NCBI GenBank assembly: GCA_025093985.1
Contig: JACAAK010000008.1
Location: forward strand, 1,550,001-1,614,000
Source of the DNA: Calvatia gigantea
Lineage: Eukaryota; Basidiomycota; Agaricomycetes; Agaricales; Lycoperdaceae
Reading direction: 5' to 3'
DNA: 64,000 nucleotides
Position numbers and translations under genes: made by a program. Shown here one piece after another: positions 1-10,096 of the stretch. Every line of letters starts with the position of its first letter. The first letter of the stretch is position 1. Under the pieces are notes generated by a model that was not told the origin of the DNA, did not search any database, and saw only the letters and a list, made by a program, of their open reading frames with translations.

Positions 1-451
1 TGGGCTCAAGTAGGGGAGGAACTCCAAAAGAACCGCGTCGTCATGTTCTTGCCTCAAACCGACGGATAATTGAGCTGGAAAGGTAGATGAAGAGTGGGAT
101 CTGGCTGGAGATTCCACAGAGCGTACCTCTAAGCTCATTGAGGTCTTCTATTCGCCTGGCTGAGTGTGAGGCATAACGGTTGAGCTCCTTGGCCTCAATT
201 GAGCAGTGTTCCTGCAGTTCTTCCATCCCAATTCCCATCTCCTCCAAAGCTGCAACGGCATCATACACCGTAAGTTCCCTCCGTCCAGCGTGGCGTGCAT
301 ACTTGGCGCAGGTTTCTGAAAGTAAAGCAAGGTAGCGGGCGAGGAGATCCGTAAGGACCAATGAAGCTTGTGTTGAAGAACGGGAGAAGTTGTAGGCATG
401 AAGGGTCTTGATGGTGGCGGACTCGAGGAGTTTCGTGGCCGCTGTTTCCAT
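1..451 (-). CDS. Histone-fold (Bromo_TP / TAF-like) protein, N-terminal part
   Basis: Two exons are visible: 451..127 and 74..1, with a 52-nt GT-AG intron (126..75); the gene continues off the left edge. The start METAATKLLES at 451 is preferred over an upstream in-frame ATG at 586 because the histone fold begins right after it. The segment with LLESATIKTLHAYNFSR, then SLVLTDLLARYLALL and TVYDAVAALEEMGI, has the three-helix pattern of bromodomain-associated/TAF3-TAF8 histone folds, which pair with another TAF in TFIID or SAGA. Exon 2 continues QLSVGLRQEHDDAVLLEF, whose frame fits the phase-1 intron. Family identity is by pattern; the exact TAF (TAF8 is the likeliest) is inference because the C-terminal half is missing. 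Confidence 0.7.
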
Positions 452-628
452 TTCTGTTGGTGTAGGCGACGGCGAGCAGGCAGTCTTTGTCGTCGCCGGT
501 CGTGGTGAGCGCACAACTGGGTGCGCGGTCAACTGGACCTTACTTTCCCACGGTTTATATTCGTAATTAAAAACAAAATTAGGCACATTCCCATCATTTG
601 TGAGACATCTACATCATCAGTGCTGGTG
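452..628. promoter_or_regulatory. Short divergent intergenic region (shared promoter)
   Basis: A 177-bp gap separates the divergent starts of the histone-fold gene (451, minus) and the HMCES-like gene (629, plus), so both promoters must lie here. No clear TATA box or operator was recognised. Confidence 0.4.
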
Positions 629-1759
629 ATGTGCGGTCGCTTTGCTCTTCGTCTCGATGTAAGGCTTAAGCTCTCTTTCTTTCACGTCTGTCGTCTTGCT
701 GACAACATTCTAGCGCAACCGAGTAAGACAATTACCAGGGTACAACCTTGAGGTTGAGCGGTGGGAGGACGAGGATGAGTTTTACCCAAGATACAACATT
801 GCTCCCCGCACGCAGGTCCCTGTTCTCCGGCGGCAGGACAATGCCCCAGGTGACCAACCAGCCTTGATTTTACAAACTATGAAATGGGGCCTCGTCCCAC
901 ACTGGAGCAAGCACGAAGACAAGACCCTCTCCACGACTAATGCACGTTCTGAGAACCTCATTGAAGGCGGTGGAATGTGGGCCAGCCTACGGGGGACAAA
1001 ACGCTGCGCCATCCCATGCCAAGGGTAGGATTTACCCTGTAATAACTTTACCCCAATACTTATACGATGGAAGATACTATGAGTGGCTTGCAAAAGGCAA
1101 GCAAAAGTTGCCCCATTTCACCAAGCGCAAGGATGGTAACATCATGCTCCTCGCCGGTCTCTACGATTCTGCCATCATCGAAGGTATTTGTGACGTTGCC
1201 TGTATCAGTGCTATATTGAACCCCACGCCCAGGCCGTGTCCTGTGGACGTTTACTATCGTTACCACTGATGCCAACAGAGACTTTTCTTGGCTTCACGAC
1301 CGCCAGCCCGTAATACTCTCTTCTGATCATGCCGTTGCTGAATGGCTTGATACGTCATCGAAAGCTTGGAACAAACAATTGACAAGCCTTGTTAAACCAT
1401 ATCACGACCCTAACGTTTCTCTGGAATGTTATCAGGTACCACAAGAAGTGGGCAAGGTTGGAACCGAATCCCCAACATTCATTCAGCCAATCGCTGCGCG
1501 CAAAGATGGTATTCAGGCCATGTTCTCCAAGCAAAAGCAGAGTCAGACAAAAACCAAAGCCGAATATAAGGCAACGGTTGTCCCTAAGAAACGTTCCCGC
1601 AGTCCATCTCCGGTAACCTCAGCCAAAGAAGCTAGTTTATCGGGAAAGAAAGCCAAGAAAGAGGACCCAGAGCCTAGTTTGTCTCAAGATAGAGTAGAGG
1701 CTTCCATGAAATTGCCATCCAAGAAGGTCTGTGCATATCCCTCACAACAGAGATTATGA
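629..1759 (+). CDS. HMCES/YedK-family (SRAP domain) abasic-site processing protein
   Basis: Exons: 629..658, about 715..1024, 1074..1183 and 1233..1759. The protein starts MCGRFALRLD, giving the invariant Cys2 that crosslinks to abasic sites once Met is removed. Further SRAP signatures follow: PRYNIAPRTQ, MKWGLVPHWSK, NARSEN, CQGYYEW (conserved Glu), and WLHDRQPVIL (active-site His). The basic, Ser/Lys-rich tail (KKRSRSPSP) is typical of eukaryotic members. Family role: shields single-stranded DNA abasic sites at replication forks. Introns 2 (1025-1073) and 3 (1184-1232) are clean 49-nt GT-AG introns. Intron 1 is odd: the good donor GTAAGG at 659 is phase 0, while the only good acceptor (TAG ending 714) needs a one-base carry, so one base is out of register. 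The gene is divergent from the histone-fold gene and convergent with IMPDH. Confidence 0.85.
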
Positions 1760-1950
1760 CCTGAACACCTGTCAGATGCCTGCTCAATCTCAGAGATCTG
1801 ACACAAAACCAATAACTTCCTTTTTTACGAAAAAATTATAGTGCAAATTTAGTCATGTAAAACTATTCCTCAGACACAATAATCCAAGAAATGCGGTAAG
1901 GATACAGATGAACCTATCGTACATGGTGTACAATCATAACGTCGTAAGCA

Positions 1951-3866
1951 TTAAGAAGCAAACAGCCTCTTTGTGTAAGAATTTAATCCATGGACGCCAC
2001 CTTCAAGCTGCGCGCTCGCAGTCCTGGCCTCAAACCTGACCTTGCCGTCCCTCACCGCCTGCTGCAACTCAATAACACTCTTCACGCCAACGTCCTGGAA
2101 CGAATGCTGCACGCCAGTCTGGAGATAAGGCAAAAATTGCTTGATGCTACCCTTGTCCTGCACGTCTCCAGAAACACCTTGCGCGACTTTGACGGCACTG
2201 CTCTCGGAAAAGTAACGAGACGTAGCTGCATTTTCAATGGTCGTGTTCTTCTTCGGCACTGGGTATTTCTGATTAGTGCTAGGGCCCTTGCCCCCCTTGA
2301 CCGTCGTGCCTTGTTCCATGGCTTCCAAGCTTCCCATGCCGCGGTACGCTTTGACACGCTTGCCTTCGTGGTAAAAGTACTCACCTGGGGCCTCCTCAGT
2401 ACCAGCGAGCAGACCACCCATCATCACAGCACCAGCCCCGAGTGCGAGTGCCTTAACGATGTGTCCGACGTTCCCAATGCCGCCATCCGCAATAACCGGC
2501 ACTCCAAACTTGTTCGAGAACTCGGCGACGGCATGAACGGCTGTAGCCTGTGGCCTGCCAACGGCCATGACCTCCTGCGTAATACATATCGAACCCGAGC
2601 CCATACCAACACGCAAGCCATCGGCACCAGCTGCAATGAGCTCTGCCGCTTGCTCTCGAGTGACAACATTGCCGGCAATGACCTCGAGGTTTGGATACGT
2701 CTCCTTAATCCACTTGATCATCTCGATCTGGTATATCGAGCTGCCCTGCGAAGAGTCGAGGATGACAATATCTAGGCCCGCGCTAACTAGCAGATCAAGG
2801 CGGTCTCGGTCAGAGGGTCGGGTTCCGATGGCAGCAGCGGCATAGAGCTGTTTGCTCTCCGGATCTTTGGACGCGAGGGGGTAGGATTGGTTCTTGAGTA
2901 AGTCGGAGCGGGCGAGGAGGGAGACGAGACGATCTTGGGCATCCACGATAGGAAGTTTGCCCTTTTTCGAGTCCCGTAGAATGTTATTTGCTTCTGCGAG
3001 CGTGACACCTTGAGGAGCTGTGACAAGCGAGGTTGTCATGACCTCATTGAGAGGTGTTGACGGATCACGGAACTGGATGTCCCGCGACGTGACAATGCCG
3101 ACGAGCTTGCCACCGAGTTTCCCGGTATCTAAGATGGATATCGTTTATCAGCATTCACTCAAACTCGTGGTCAGAGAATATATAGAAAGAGGTCAGCTGG
3201 GTATACGATTGGTTTTCCGCATGTCACGAGTGAGCTGTGCACACGTTACTCGGAAGAACGAAGGTTGTATGAAGGTAAAGAATCATCACAAGTAACAGGA
3301 GGCATCGATGGATAGATAGAGAGAACAAATAGCTCACCTGTGATAGGAATGCCGCAAAATCCCAACCTCGCTTTGATGTCCAGTACATCTTCAGCAGTGT
3401 GGTTAGGGGAAAGAACCACAGGTTCCGTAATGAATCCGTTCTCGTGTCGCTTCACGGCTCGGACCATGGCTGCCTGCGACTCAGCGGTTTGATTATGATG
3501 GATAACACCGATGCCACCCAAGAGCTGATTCCCAAGCAGAACGGAGAGAGGTAAACGGGATTACTCAAGGTCCGATAGTGAGACAAGACAGGCTCTTACC
3601 GCCATTGCGATAGCCATTTCGGTCTCTGTGACCGTGTCCATAGGACTACTCATGAACGGTGTCTTGAGAACGACTTTTCTGGTGATGCGACTCTCGATTA
3701 CAACGCTCGAGGCGGGAAAGTCTATTTTACCCGGGAGGAGAAGAAAGTCATTGTAGGTGAGGCCACCACGAATGCGAGACTCCATGAGATCAGTAACGGA
3801 GAGGCCATCCGAGCGTTCATAGGCCTTGAGATGTTCGAGGGCTGAGGCAGGGCTGAGGTACGACAT
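1951..3866 (-). CDS. Inosine-5'-monophosphate dehydrogenase (IMPDH)
   Basis: Exons 3866..3600, 3524..3338 and 3128..1951 (introns 75 and 209 nt) give 543 aa, the normal length. The enzyme oxidises IMP to XMP, the rate-limiting step of GTP synthesis, in the cytosol. The N-terminal barrel part shows [10 protein letters not shown] and [17 protein letters not shown] pair lies at about residues 110-235 ([17 protein letters not shown]...[12 protein letters not shown]). The catalytic loop [12 protein letters not shown] carries the active Cys, followed by [12 protein letters not shown] and the flap [12 protein letters not shown]. The start [12 protein letters not shown] at 3866 has CACC before the ATG, which makes it a better start than the upstream in-frame ATG at 3899. 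The second intron is longer than its neighbours. The downstream neighbour is convergent, and no biosynthetic cluster is visible around it. Confidence 0.97.
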
Positions 3867-4184
3867 GGTGGGCAAGGTTTTGCCAGTTATCTTTCGCAAA
3901 AATTTGGCACATAAATAGGTTCTTTGTTTGGCTGCGGCAAATAACGTCGATCATGTGAATGCAGAGACACCTTTTGTACATTGATGCCTGGACTATGTGT
4001 ATATGTACAAGAGCATGACGAACGTATGATAACGACATGGAAAAGAAGAGAGTATGGCGGACAAAAACTGAAACCGAGTTGGGGGGAAATTGTACTGGCA
4101 AGAAATGGCAAAATCAGGAAGGAGACCAAAAAAAAAACATTAGGAAATCAAATGATAATTAACCGATTCCCCCATGCCTGGAAT
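3867..4184. other. Intergenic: IMPDH promoter and Def1-like 3' region
   Basis: 318 bp between the IMPDH start and the stop of the next minus-strand gene. It must hold the IMPDH promoter and the Def1-like 3' UTR. An A-run lies at about 4129-4138. Nothing else was recognised. Confidence 0.4.
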
Positions 4185-7100
4185 TTATTGCCAGTATCCC
4201 TGCCTCTGATAGGGATAAAAGCTTCCATCATTTCCGCCTTGAGGATACCCAAGGTGACCCTGAGGTCCTCCTTGCTGATGATGGGTATTTTGCTGCGGTC
4301 CACCAACACCGCCACCAATTCCAGCAGCGCCGACGCCTCCACTGAAGCGATTCGCTCCATAGTATCCTTGGCCTTGAGGTCCACCCTGGTTTCCTTGTCC
4401 GGCACCCTGACCTTGGGGTTGGCCTTGTCCAGGTCCGCCTTGGACCGATCCTCCACGACCCCCACCAATACCGATGCCATTGTCCTTCTGGTACTTGTAG
4501 GGAGCTTCGGGCGAGCTCGCATTGCGGGGACCTGTCCCGGTGACACCACTTCCAGCACCTCCGGACTGACCGCCGAGACCCATAAATCCTTGACTAGCGC
4601 CTCCATAGAGTTGCTTGCCGTATTCACTTGCACTCACACCCCCACCAGTCTGACTGAGACCAAGAGCGTGTGAATGTTGGGAGTGGTGAGGGTGTTGCTG
4701 GTAGTCGTCATATCCGCCTTGCTGATACAATCCCTGGCTGTATGGGTTGTTCTGAGGTTGAACGGCCACACCAACATTTGCACCAGGTTGCTTGGCAGCA
4801 GGGCTCGGGGCTGAGTTGGGTCCAGGCGGGCCAGGTTGGAACATAGCGGGGTACTTGACGTATGGCTGGGGGACGTAGCCAGAGCTGTATGGAGCACCGT
4901 AGTATTGGTTCTGCGGGTAGGGATTGTAATAGTAGGGAACTGGCGGGGGCGGGAATTGCTGTGGACCTTGACCACCAGCGGACTGTGGTTGAGTGGTGTT
5001 TTGGGACGAGTGTTGAGATGTCTGAGTAGCGGATGGTGGGAGTGAGTTTGTAGGTGGTTGCTGTTGGCTGCCAGGAAGGCCTTTGATCTCGTCATGGCTA
5101 AGGACATTCCTGTTGTTGAACCCGGTCTGCTGAGCGTAGGTATCGTAGAAGCCCTGCGACAATTATTAGAATAAGGGAAAGTAGCTGGCTTAACGAAACA
5201 TACCCTTTGGCCGTCATAGCCATAATCTGCTGAATTAAAGCTACCGAGGTGTGAGGCTTGTTGGTGTTGGGTCTGAGCTGTTAATTGACCAAAGCTACCA
5301 TAGGCAGAGTCTTGAGTTTGGCCAGCAGGGGGGGTCGGAGTGTGGAAGTACGGGGCAGCTGGGGCGGCATCACTCTGGCGGAAGTAGCTCGAGTGCGCGG
5401 TTGCACTTTGCGGCTGTTGAGTTGTAGGGAGGTGGTGTTGTTGGGAGTCAAGTTGGGCGGGGAGGTGTTGGGAGTATTGGTGATGAGTATGGGATTGTTG
5501 AACTTGCTGAGGCAGGTGCTGATGCTGTTGAATTGTTGGATGATGGTTTTGTTGTTGCGGCTGCTGCTGAAGGTTGCTAACAAGTGATGATGGCTGTTGC
5601 GGTGCAGCCTGTAGTTGATGAGTGTATTGTTGAAGAGGTGAAGTAGTCGCAGCAGAGGGATGAGTGGAGGTTTGCATAGGTTGAGTAGGTTGAGAAACTA
5701 GAGGTGGGGAGAGCGGGATGTGAGGTGGGCTGTTGCTGTTGGGGTTGTGATTGGACTGAAAAGTTTTGCTGAGCCTGTTGCTGTTGTTGTTGGAAAACAG
5801 GACCGAGGGAGGATGCCGCTGCAGGGGCAGTGGCAGGGGGAACAGATGATGTAGTGGGCTCGTACTGAGGCTTGTTAGGTGTAGTTGTCGCGGCGGCAGT
5901 CTCGGGAAGAGATGCAGCAGCATTTGATGGGGGTTCAGGATCAGTTCTGAATGTCTTGTCAGAAAAAACAAAAAGTGAAAATACAGGGTTAATCCTTACG
6001 GAGTAGTGTCAAAGAGGCTTTCTGCATTTAGACTGAGACTACCGAATTGCATTCCGACCTTGTCAACAGTACCGAACGAACTCGGCATCACGACAGGCTG
6101 GTCAGTCGTCCTGTTCCGGGCACTGGCACGTGAGGAGAGAACAGCAGATCTTGATGCGAGCTTGGGCGATGGTGTTGCGGTGGCTGATGAGGTCAATGCA
6201 GGGGTAGGCAATGAGGGAGGGGCAGGTTGGGGAGGTACCGTCTTTGCAGGTGTGGGCTCTGCAATAGGTTGTGGGACAGGGGCGGGCTGTTTAGGAGGTT
6301 CTTCGGATTTTTCGGGGACGGTGCTCGGCGCTGGAGGCTCAGGCTTGGGTTCTTCAGTGGGGAGCTCGACGGTGGGTTGTTGTGAAGGAATTTGTGCGGG
6401 TTCGTCCCATGTGTGAGCTTGCACTGTCGTTGGTTCCTCCCATGCTGAGTGTTGTGATTCTGCCTCCTCTGCCTCCTTAGGGAGAACGGGTGGAGCTGTT
6501 GGGACGGCTGTGGGAGATTGTTCCGAAGGAGCGGGTGTCAATTGTTGGAGTGGCTGGGTCGTTTGAGCAGGAGCAGGTTTGGATGTAGGTTTACTATAGA
6601 GAACTGAGAATTGAGGTGACCGTGAATCAGAAAAGGGACTTGCCTTGCGATTTGTGCCCAAGATAGTTTAGTTGGCCCAGGCGCAGGTGCCTTAGGCGCC
6701 TGCCTGGGCGCGGTCGCGTTGGCACTGGGTGTAACATCCGACTCGACTGGCTTGGGGTTTGGAGTCACGGTTGAGGGCTCAGAAGAAGCAGGCTTTGGGT
6801 CCGTCCAAGCGTTGGTGGGCGGAGTACTCCCGTTTTGCTGGCTGCTAACCTCGGTCGGGGGCGGCTTTGCTACGTCAACCCATTCAGATTGGGTAGAGTC
6901 ATTCCAAGCGGAATTAGAAGCATCTCCAACTGGTTGAGCAGGACGAGGACTGCCAGTACGAGCAGCGTGACCGTTGGCAAGAGCACCCCTGTGAGGGCCA
7001 CCACGGCCTCCCCGGGCTGTGGCACCACCGCGACCAGAACCACCTCTACCACCGCGACCACCCCTAGCACCACGAGACTCGCCTCGAGAAGGAGCCGAAT

Positions 7101-7468
7101 CCTTTGAGGGCTGGGCAGAGGAAGACTTCTTGTCCTTTTTGCGCGAAACTGAATCCCATTGCACGGCAGTACCTGGGCGACGGGGAGCGGCATAAGAGAC
7201 GACGTAGGGAGAATAGAGAAAAGCGACAGCAAACCTTCGGAAATACGAATCGCGGCTAATTCAGCATCACCACCGACTTCGAGGAGGAGTGAATGGAGGT
7301 CTGTTATAATTTTTTTTTTTTCGGTGAATCATGGACTGTGCAGCTGGGACTAAAAGGACTCTGACCATCGTTTGTCCAGTCTGGAAAGAGTTCCTTGAGA
7401 CTGCGGGCTTGTGCAGTGTACTTGCTAGGCTGGTGGTCTTGGGACAGAGCGGCTTTGTAGTTGGACAT
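4185..7468 (-). CDS. CUE-domain Gln/Pro-rich protein, Def1-like
   Basis: Seven exons: 7468..7366, 7300..7235, 7172..6644, 6593..6000, 5946..5804, 5697..5204 and 5153..4185. They sum to 2,898 nt, exactly 965 codons plus stop, which supports this model. The N-terminal CUE domain (ubiquitin binding) is split by intron 1: SLKELFPDWTND then DLHSLLLEVGGDAELAAIRISEG. It is followed by VQWDSVSRKKDKK, an RGG/Gly-Arg tract, a Pro/Glu-rich stretch, and a long low-complexity Gln/Asn/Gly/Pro-rich tail ending RQGYWQ. A CUE domain plus a long Q-rich tail is the architecture of yeast Def1, which promotes degradation of stalled RNA polymerase II. The intron at 6643..6594 is GC-AG (donor AG|GCAAGT). The fifth intron (5803..5698) is weaker, because its body could also be read as Q-rich coding sequence. 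Tandem with IMPDH. Confidence 0.75.
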
Positions 7469-7554
7469 GGCGGAGAGGAATAAACCACATAGAATTTATT
7501 TTTATTTTATAAATTATTTACACCCCGTGGGAACCGCCTCGAGGTGCACAGCAT

Positions 7555-8229
7555 CTACGATAGATTGCTCAACAACAGCAACGCTGATACTCCCAGAAAT
7601 GCGCCAGCAATGAATGCAACAGCTACCCCACCAACAGGAAGAACTACATCAAACGGACCATCCCAGTTGTCTGGCAATTTCAAGGTTACTTGAGCTGTTG
7701 TCACATTCTGGCCACCATCCGTGCAGCTCTTCGCATAGGCTGTGCACAGTCCATTCCGTCTCAGTTTGATTAGGAGACGACGAGCGTTGCAGTTCACTCA
7801 CCGGCCATAAAAGGAGTGGATCCAACCCGTGTATCCATTGGCTTCTGATTCTTTTCAATGAGCTGGGTGAACATGCACTGCTGGATGGCCTGCAGGCTCG
7901 CAATCAAACCTGGCTTGCAGAGGCAAGCAACATCATCCTTGCACCCATCGATGTTTTGTTGGATAGTTGTGACGTTTCCAACGCACTGTTATTATTGCCA
8001 ATGAGAATGCAATTGTGTGGAGTGCAGGGCTATACCCACCTCGGACGGTACAGAGGACGGTAAGTTTGTGAAGGTCTCGTTGGGCTGGAAGACTGTAGTG
8101 CCCAATGTGATATTAAAGGCCAAGACTAAGAGTGCTTCCCGGTTAATGAATGAATCAGAGTGATTGCCATTGTAGGGGTTCCGTACCTCGTCCAGCGAGC
8201 AGAAGAAGAGTAACAAAAGGGAAGAACAT
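7555..8229 (-). CDS. Small secreted Cys-rich protein, CFEM-like, possibly GPI-anchored
   Basis: Exons 8229..8187, 8125..8040, 7985..7802 and 7739..7555 give 165 aa. The N-terminus MFFPFVTLLLLAG is a signal peptide. The mature part holds CVGNVTTIQQNIDGCKDD, then VACLCKPGLIASLQAIQQC and a later SC. The C..C..D..CLC..C spacing resembles fungal CFEM/extracellular membrane proteins, though not all eight canonical cysteines are present. N-glycosylation sites (NIT, NET, NVT) are visible. The C-terminus is hydrophobic (VAVAFIAGAFLGVSALLLL, then SNLS), consistent with a GPI signal or a tail anchor. Function is unknown; a cell-surface role is inferred. Confidence 0.7.
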
Positions 8230-8510
8230 GGCAGGTACTCCGAATCAGGGGGTTTGAAAAAAAAGATCAAGAAAAAAATAAAAGACCTCGCAGAGGAAGA
8301 AAGAACAAGAAGAAGAGGCGTGTGGCAGGTAATTTATTATGTTTATATATTTATTTTAAGTTGATAACCAGGGCAATATTCATCAACGTATCAAGACATC
8401 AAATCCCGAACAACAGATGCAAGCCGATACGCGTAAACAGAGACAAACAAAGGGACAGGGCGTGACGAATGTTTGATGTGAGTTTGTTGATCAGCTTGCC
8501 TCCAACACTC
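8230..8510. promoter_or_regulatory. Divergent intergenic region
   Basis: 281 bp between the divergent starts of the CFEM-like gene (minus) and the SAP-domain gene (plus). It is A/T-rich near 8270-8360. No defined motif was recognised. Confidence 0.35.
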
Positions 8511-9808
8511 ATGGCCCCTGTCCACTACACCGGCGCGTTGCAGCCCAAGAAGAAACTTGAACTCCAGGAAATCGCCCTTGCCCTCAAACTCAATGACCAG
8601 GGCACAAAGGACGAGTTACAGTCTAGAATAAAGAAACACCTCGATGACCATCAGTCTGAGCTCGAAGACGATCCCATCTTTGCCGGCCTTCTCGGAAGAC
8701 GGAAACGGAGCGTCCAGCCCCCGTCTACAATCCCCGCCGTGTACGTTTTCATTACTTTACCTCATAGTTGTAGTATCTTATCTCCTTCCGCGTTCATTAG
8801 CACGCGCGCCACAGACTTTGCCCCTACTGAAGCTAAGCCTACCTCACGCGTCGGTCGACGTTCAGCTGTCCTCGAGCCTGTACCCGAGGCGACTCCTGCG
8901 AAAGACCCGCGAGATGTTTCCGCCTATCTGAAACATCCTATATCTCCTGTTGACAGCACCCCGAACCAGTCTCCCCGCCAGGCAGAAGTCACTACCTCTC
9001 CAAGCAGTCTTCCCCCGCTTCCCCCTAGTCCAGCTAGCCCAGCCAAGAGCCTCATCGAGAATATCAAAACTGCAGATGTCTCCGCTATCGTCCAGGATGT
9101 CAAAAAGTATGATATACTCCAAACCACCCAAGAATCCCTCGCTGCTCTTCGAGAGGTATGTTCGGGTTCTATTTGCTCGACCCTACTGCTGACATTATCT
9201 CCAGTTCTTGTCAAATTCACGCAACATCTTCTTCTTGGTTGTTCTTTACGAGCTCTCGTACATCTTATACGCCGTTATACCGTGGCGAACCGTCCAGGTA
9301 AGACCTGAACCTTTTTGTCTCACTTGTTCTTTTTCTCACCTTTGACTAGTTGCCCCTGTCTCCCAAGGGGACCGTTTCATTTCCCTTGACTTATCCTCCT
9401 CTTGCCACATTCCAAACCTCTGTATTTTGGATCGTCCTCCTTCATTGGTCGGTTCCCGCGGTCCTCGCTCCGACTATAGTCGGAAGCCTTATCTCCTTCA
9501 ACCCTTCCATTGCCCAACGCCAACGCGAGGTTACAAAGGATGCCGCAGTTTTTGATCCCCTCACTGCATCTATTATCCGTTTGGCTGCACAGATTGCGTA
9601 TCCCTTCTGCGCCCTTGACCTCCAAAGTGGTGTCTGTGGTTTAGACGTCCTCGGTTTCAAGCTTCGTGTGTGGAATGCATCCCTCTGCTTGGCCTTTGCC
9701 TTTGCAGAGACCATCTCTGGAGCCCCTCAGGCTTTCGCTCAAACATTGAGGCGCGAACGGCGTTTCTTGACGCCTTCTAGGGCAAGCACTCCCATGCCAG
9801 CGACGTGA
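8511..9808 (+). CDS. SAP-domain protein with C-terminal membrane segments
   Basis: Exons 8511..8740, 8801..9155, 9205..9297 and 9350..9808 give 378 aa. The start at 8511 (MAPVHYTGALQPKKK) is chosen because the SAP domain follows directly. An in-frame ATG exists at 8469 but adds an unconserved leader. Residues about 10-45 (KLELQEIALALKLNDQGTKD, then ELQSRIKKHLD) form a SAP helix-extended-helix, normally a DNA-binding module of chromatin proteins. A Ser/Pro-rich linker follows. The C-terminal half has several hydrophobic segments, for example NIFFLVVLYELSYILYAVIP, FWIVLLHWSVPAVLAPTIVG and LCLAFAFAETI. SAP plus membrane spans suggests an inner-nuclear-membrane chromatin tether (inference). No precise family name is recognised. 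Confidence 0.75.
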
Positions 9809-10096
9809 CCCGAGGCACGGATGCCTGACGACCATACCCATGACTTCCCCGACGTATTTTTTTCTTCTCTTTTCTTCTTTCTATCTATTCGTTTTTTATT
9901 TGATGTCCCCTCTCTTTGTCTTGCTTTCGTGTCCTCTCCAGACTAGTCCGGTTTGTCCTGTACTGTATTCTAGCCGTACGAGCTGTAGCAGTGGAATATT
10001 GAGAATATTACGTAATATTTCAGCCCTTGGATTGGTCGAATCTAAATATACTTTACTCAGTGAACTGTGCAAGTTGGCTCCTTCCTGTAATACTAC

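Noticed and set aside
1951..3866. IMPDH copy as a self-resistance gene of a mycophenolic-acid-type cluster
   Set aside because: Neighbours are ordinary housekeeping genes; no polyketide synthase, P450 or transferase nearby.
4634..5971. A 445-codon minus-strand frame in the Def1-like region as a separate gene
   Set aside because: Part of it is exon 6 of the Def1-like protein and the rest is a shadow frame of exons 5 and 7; the spliced model explains all of it.
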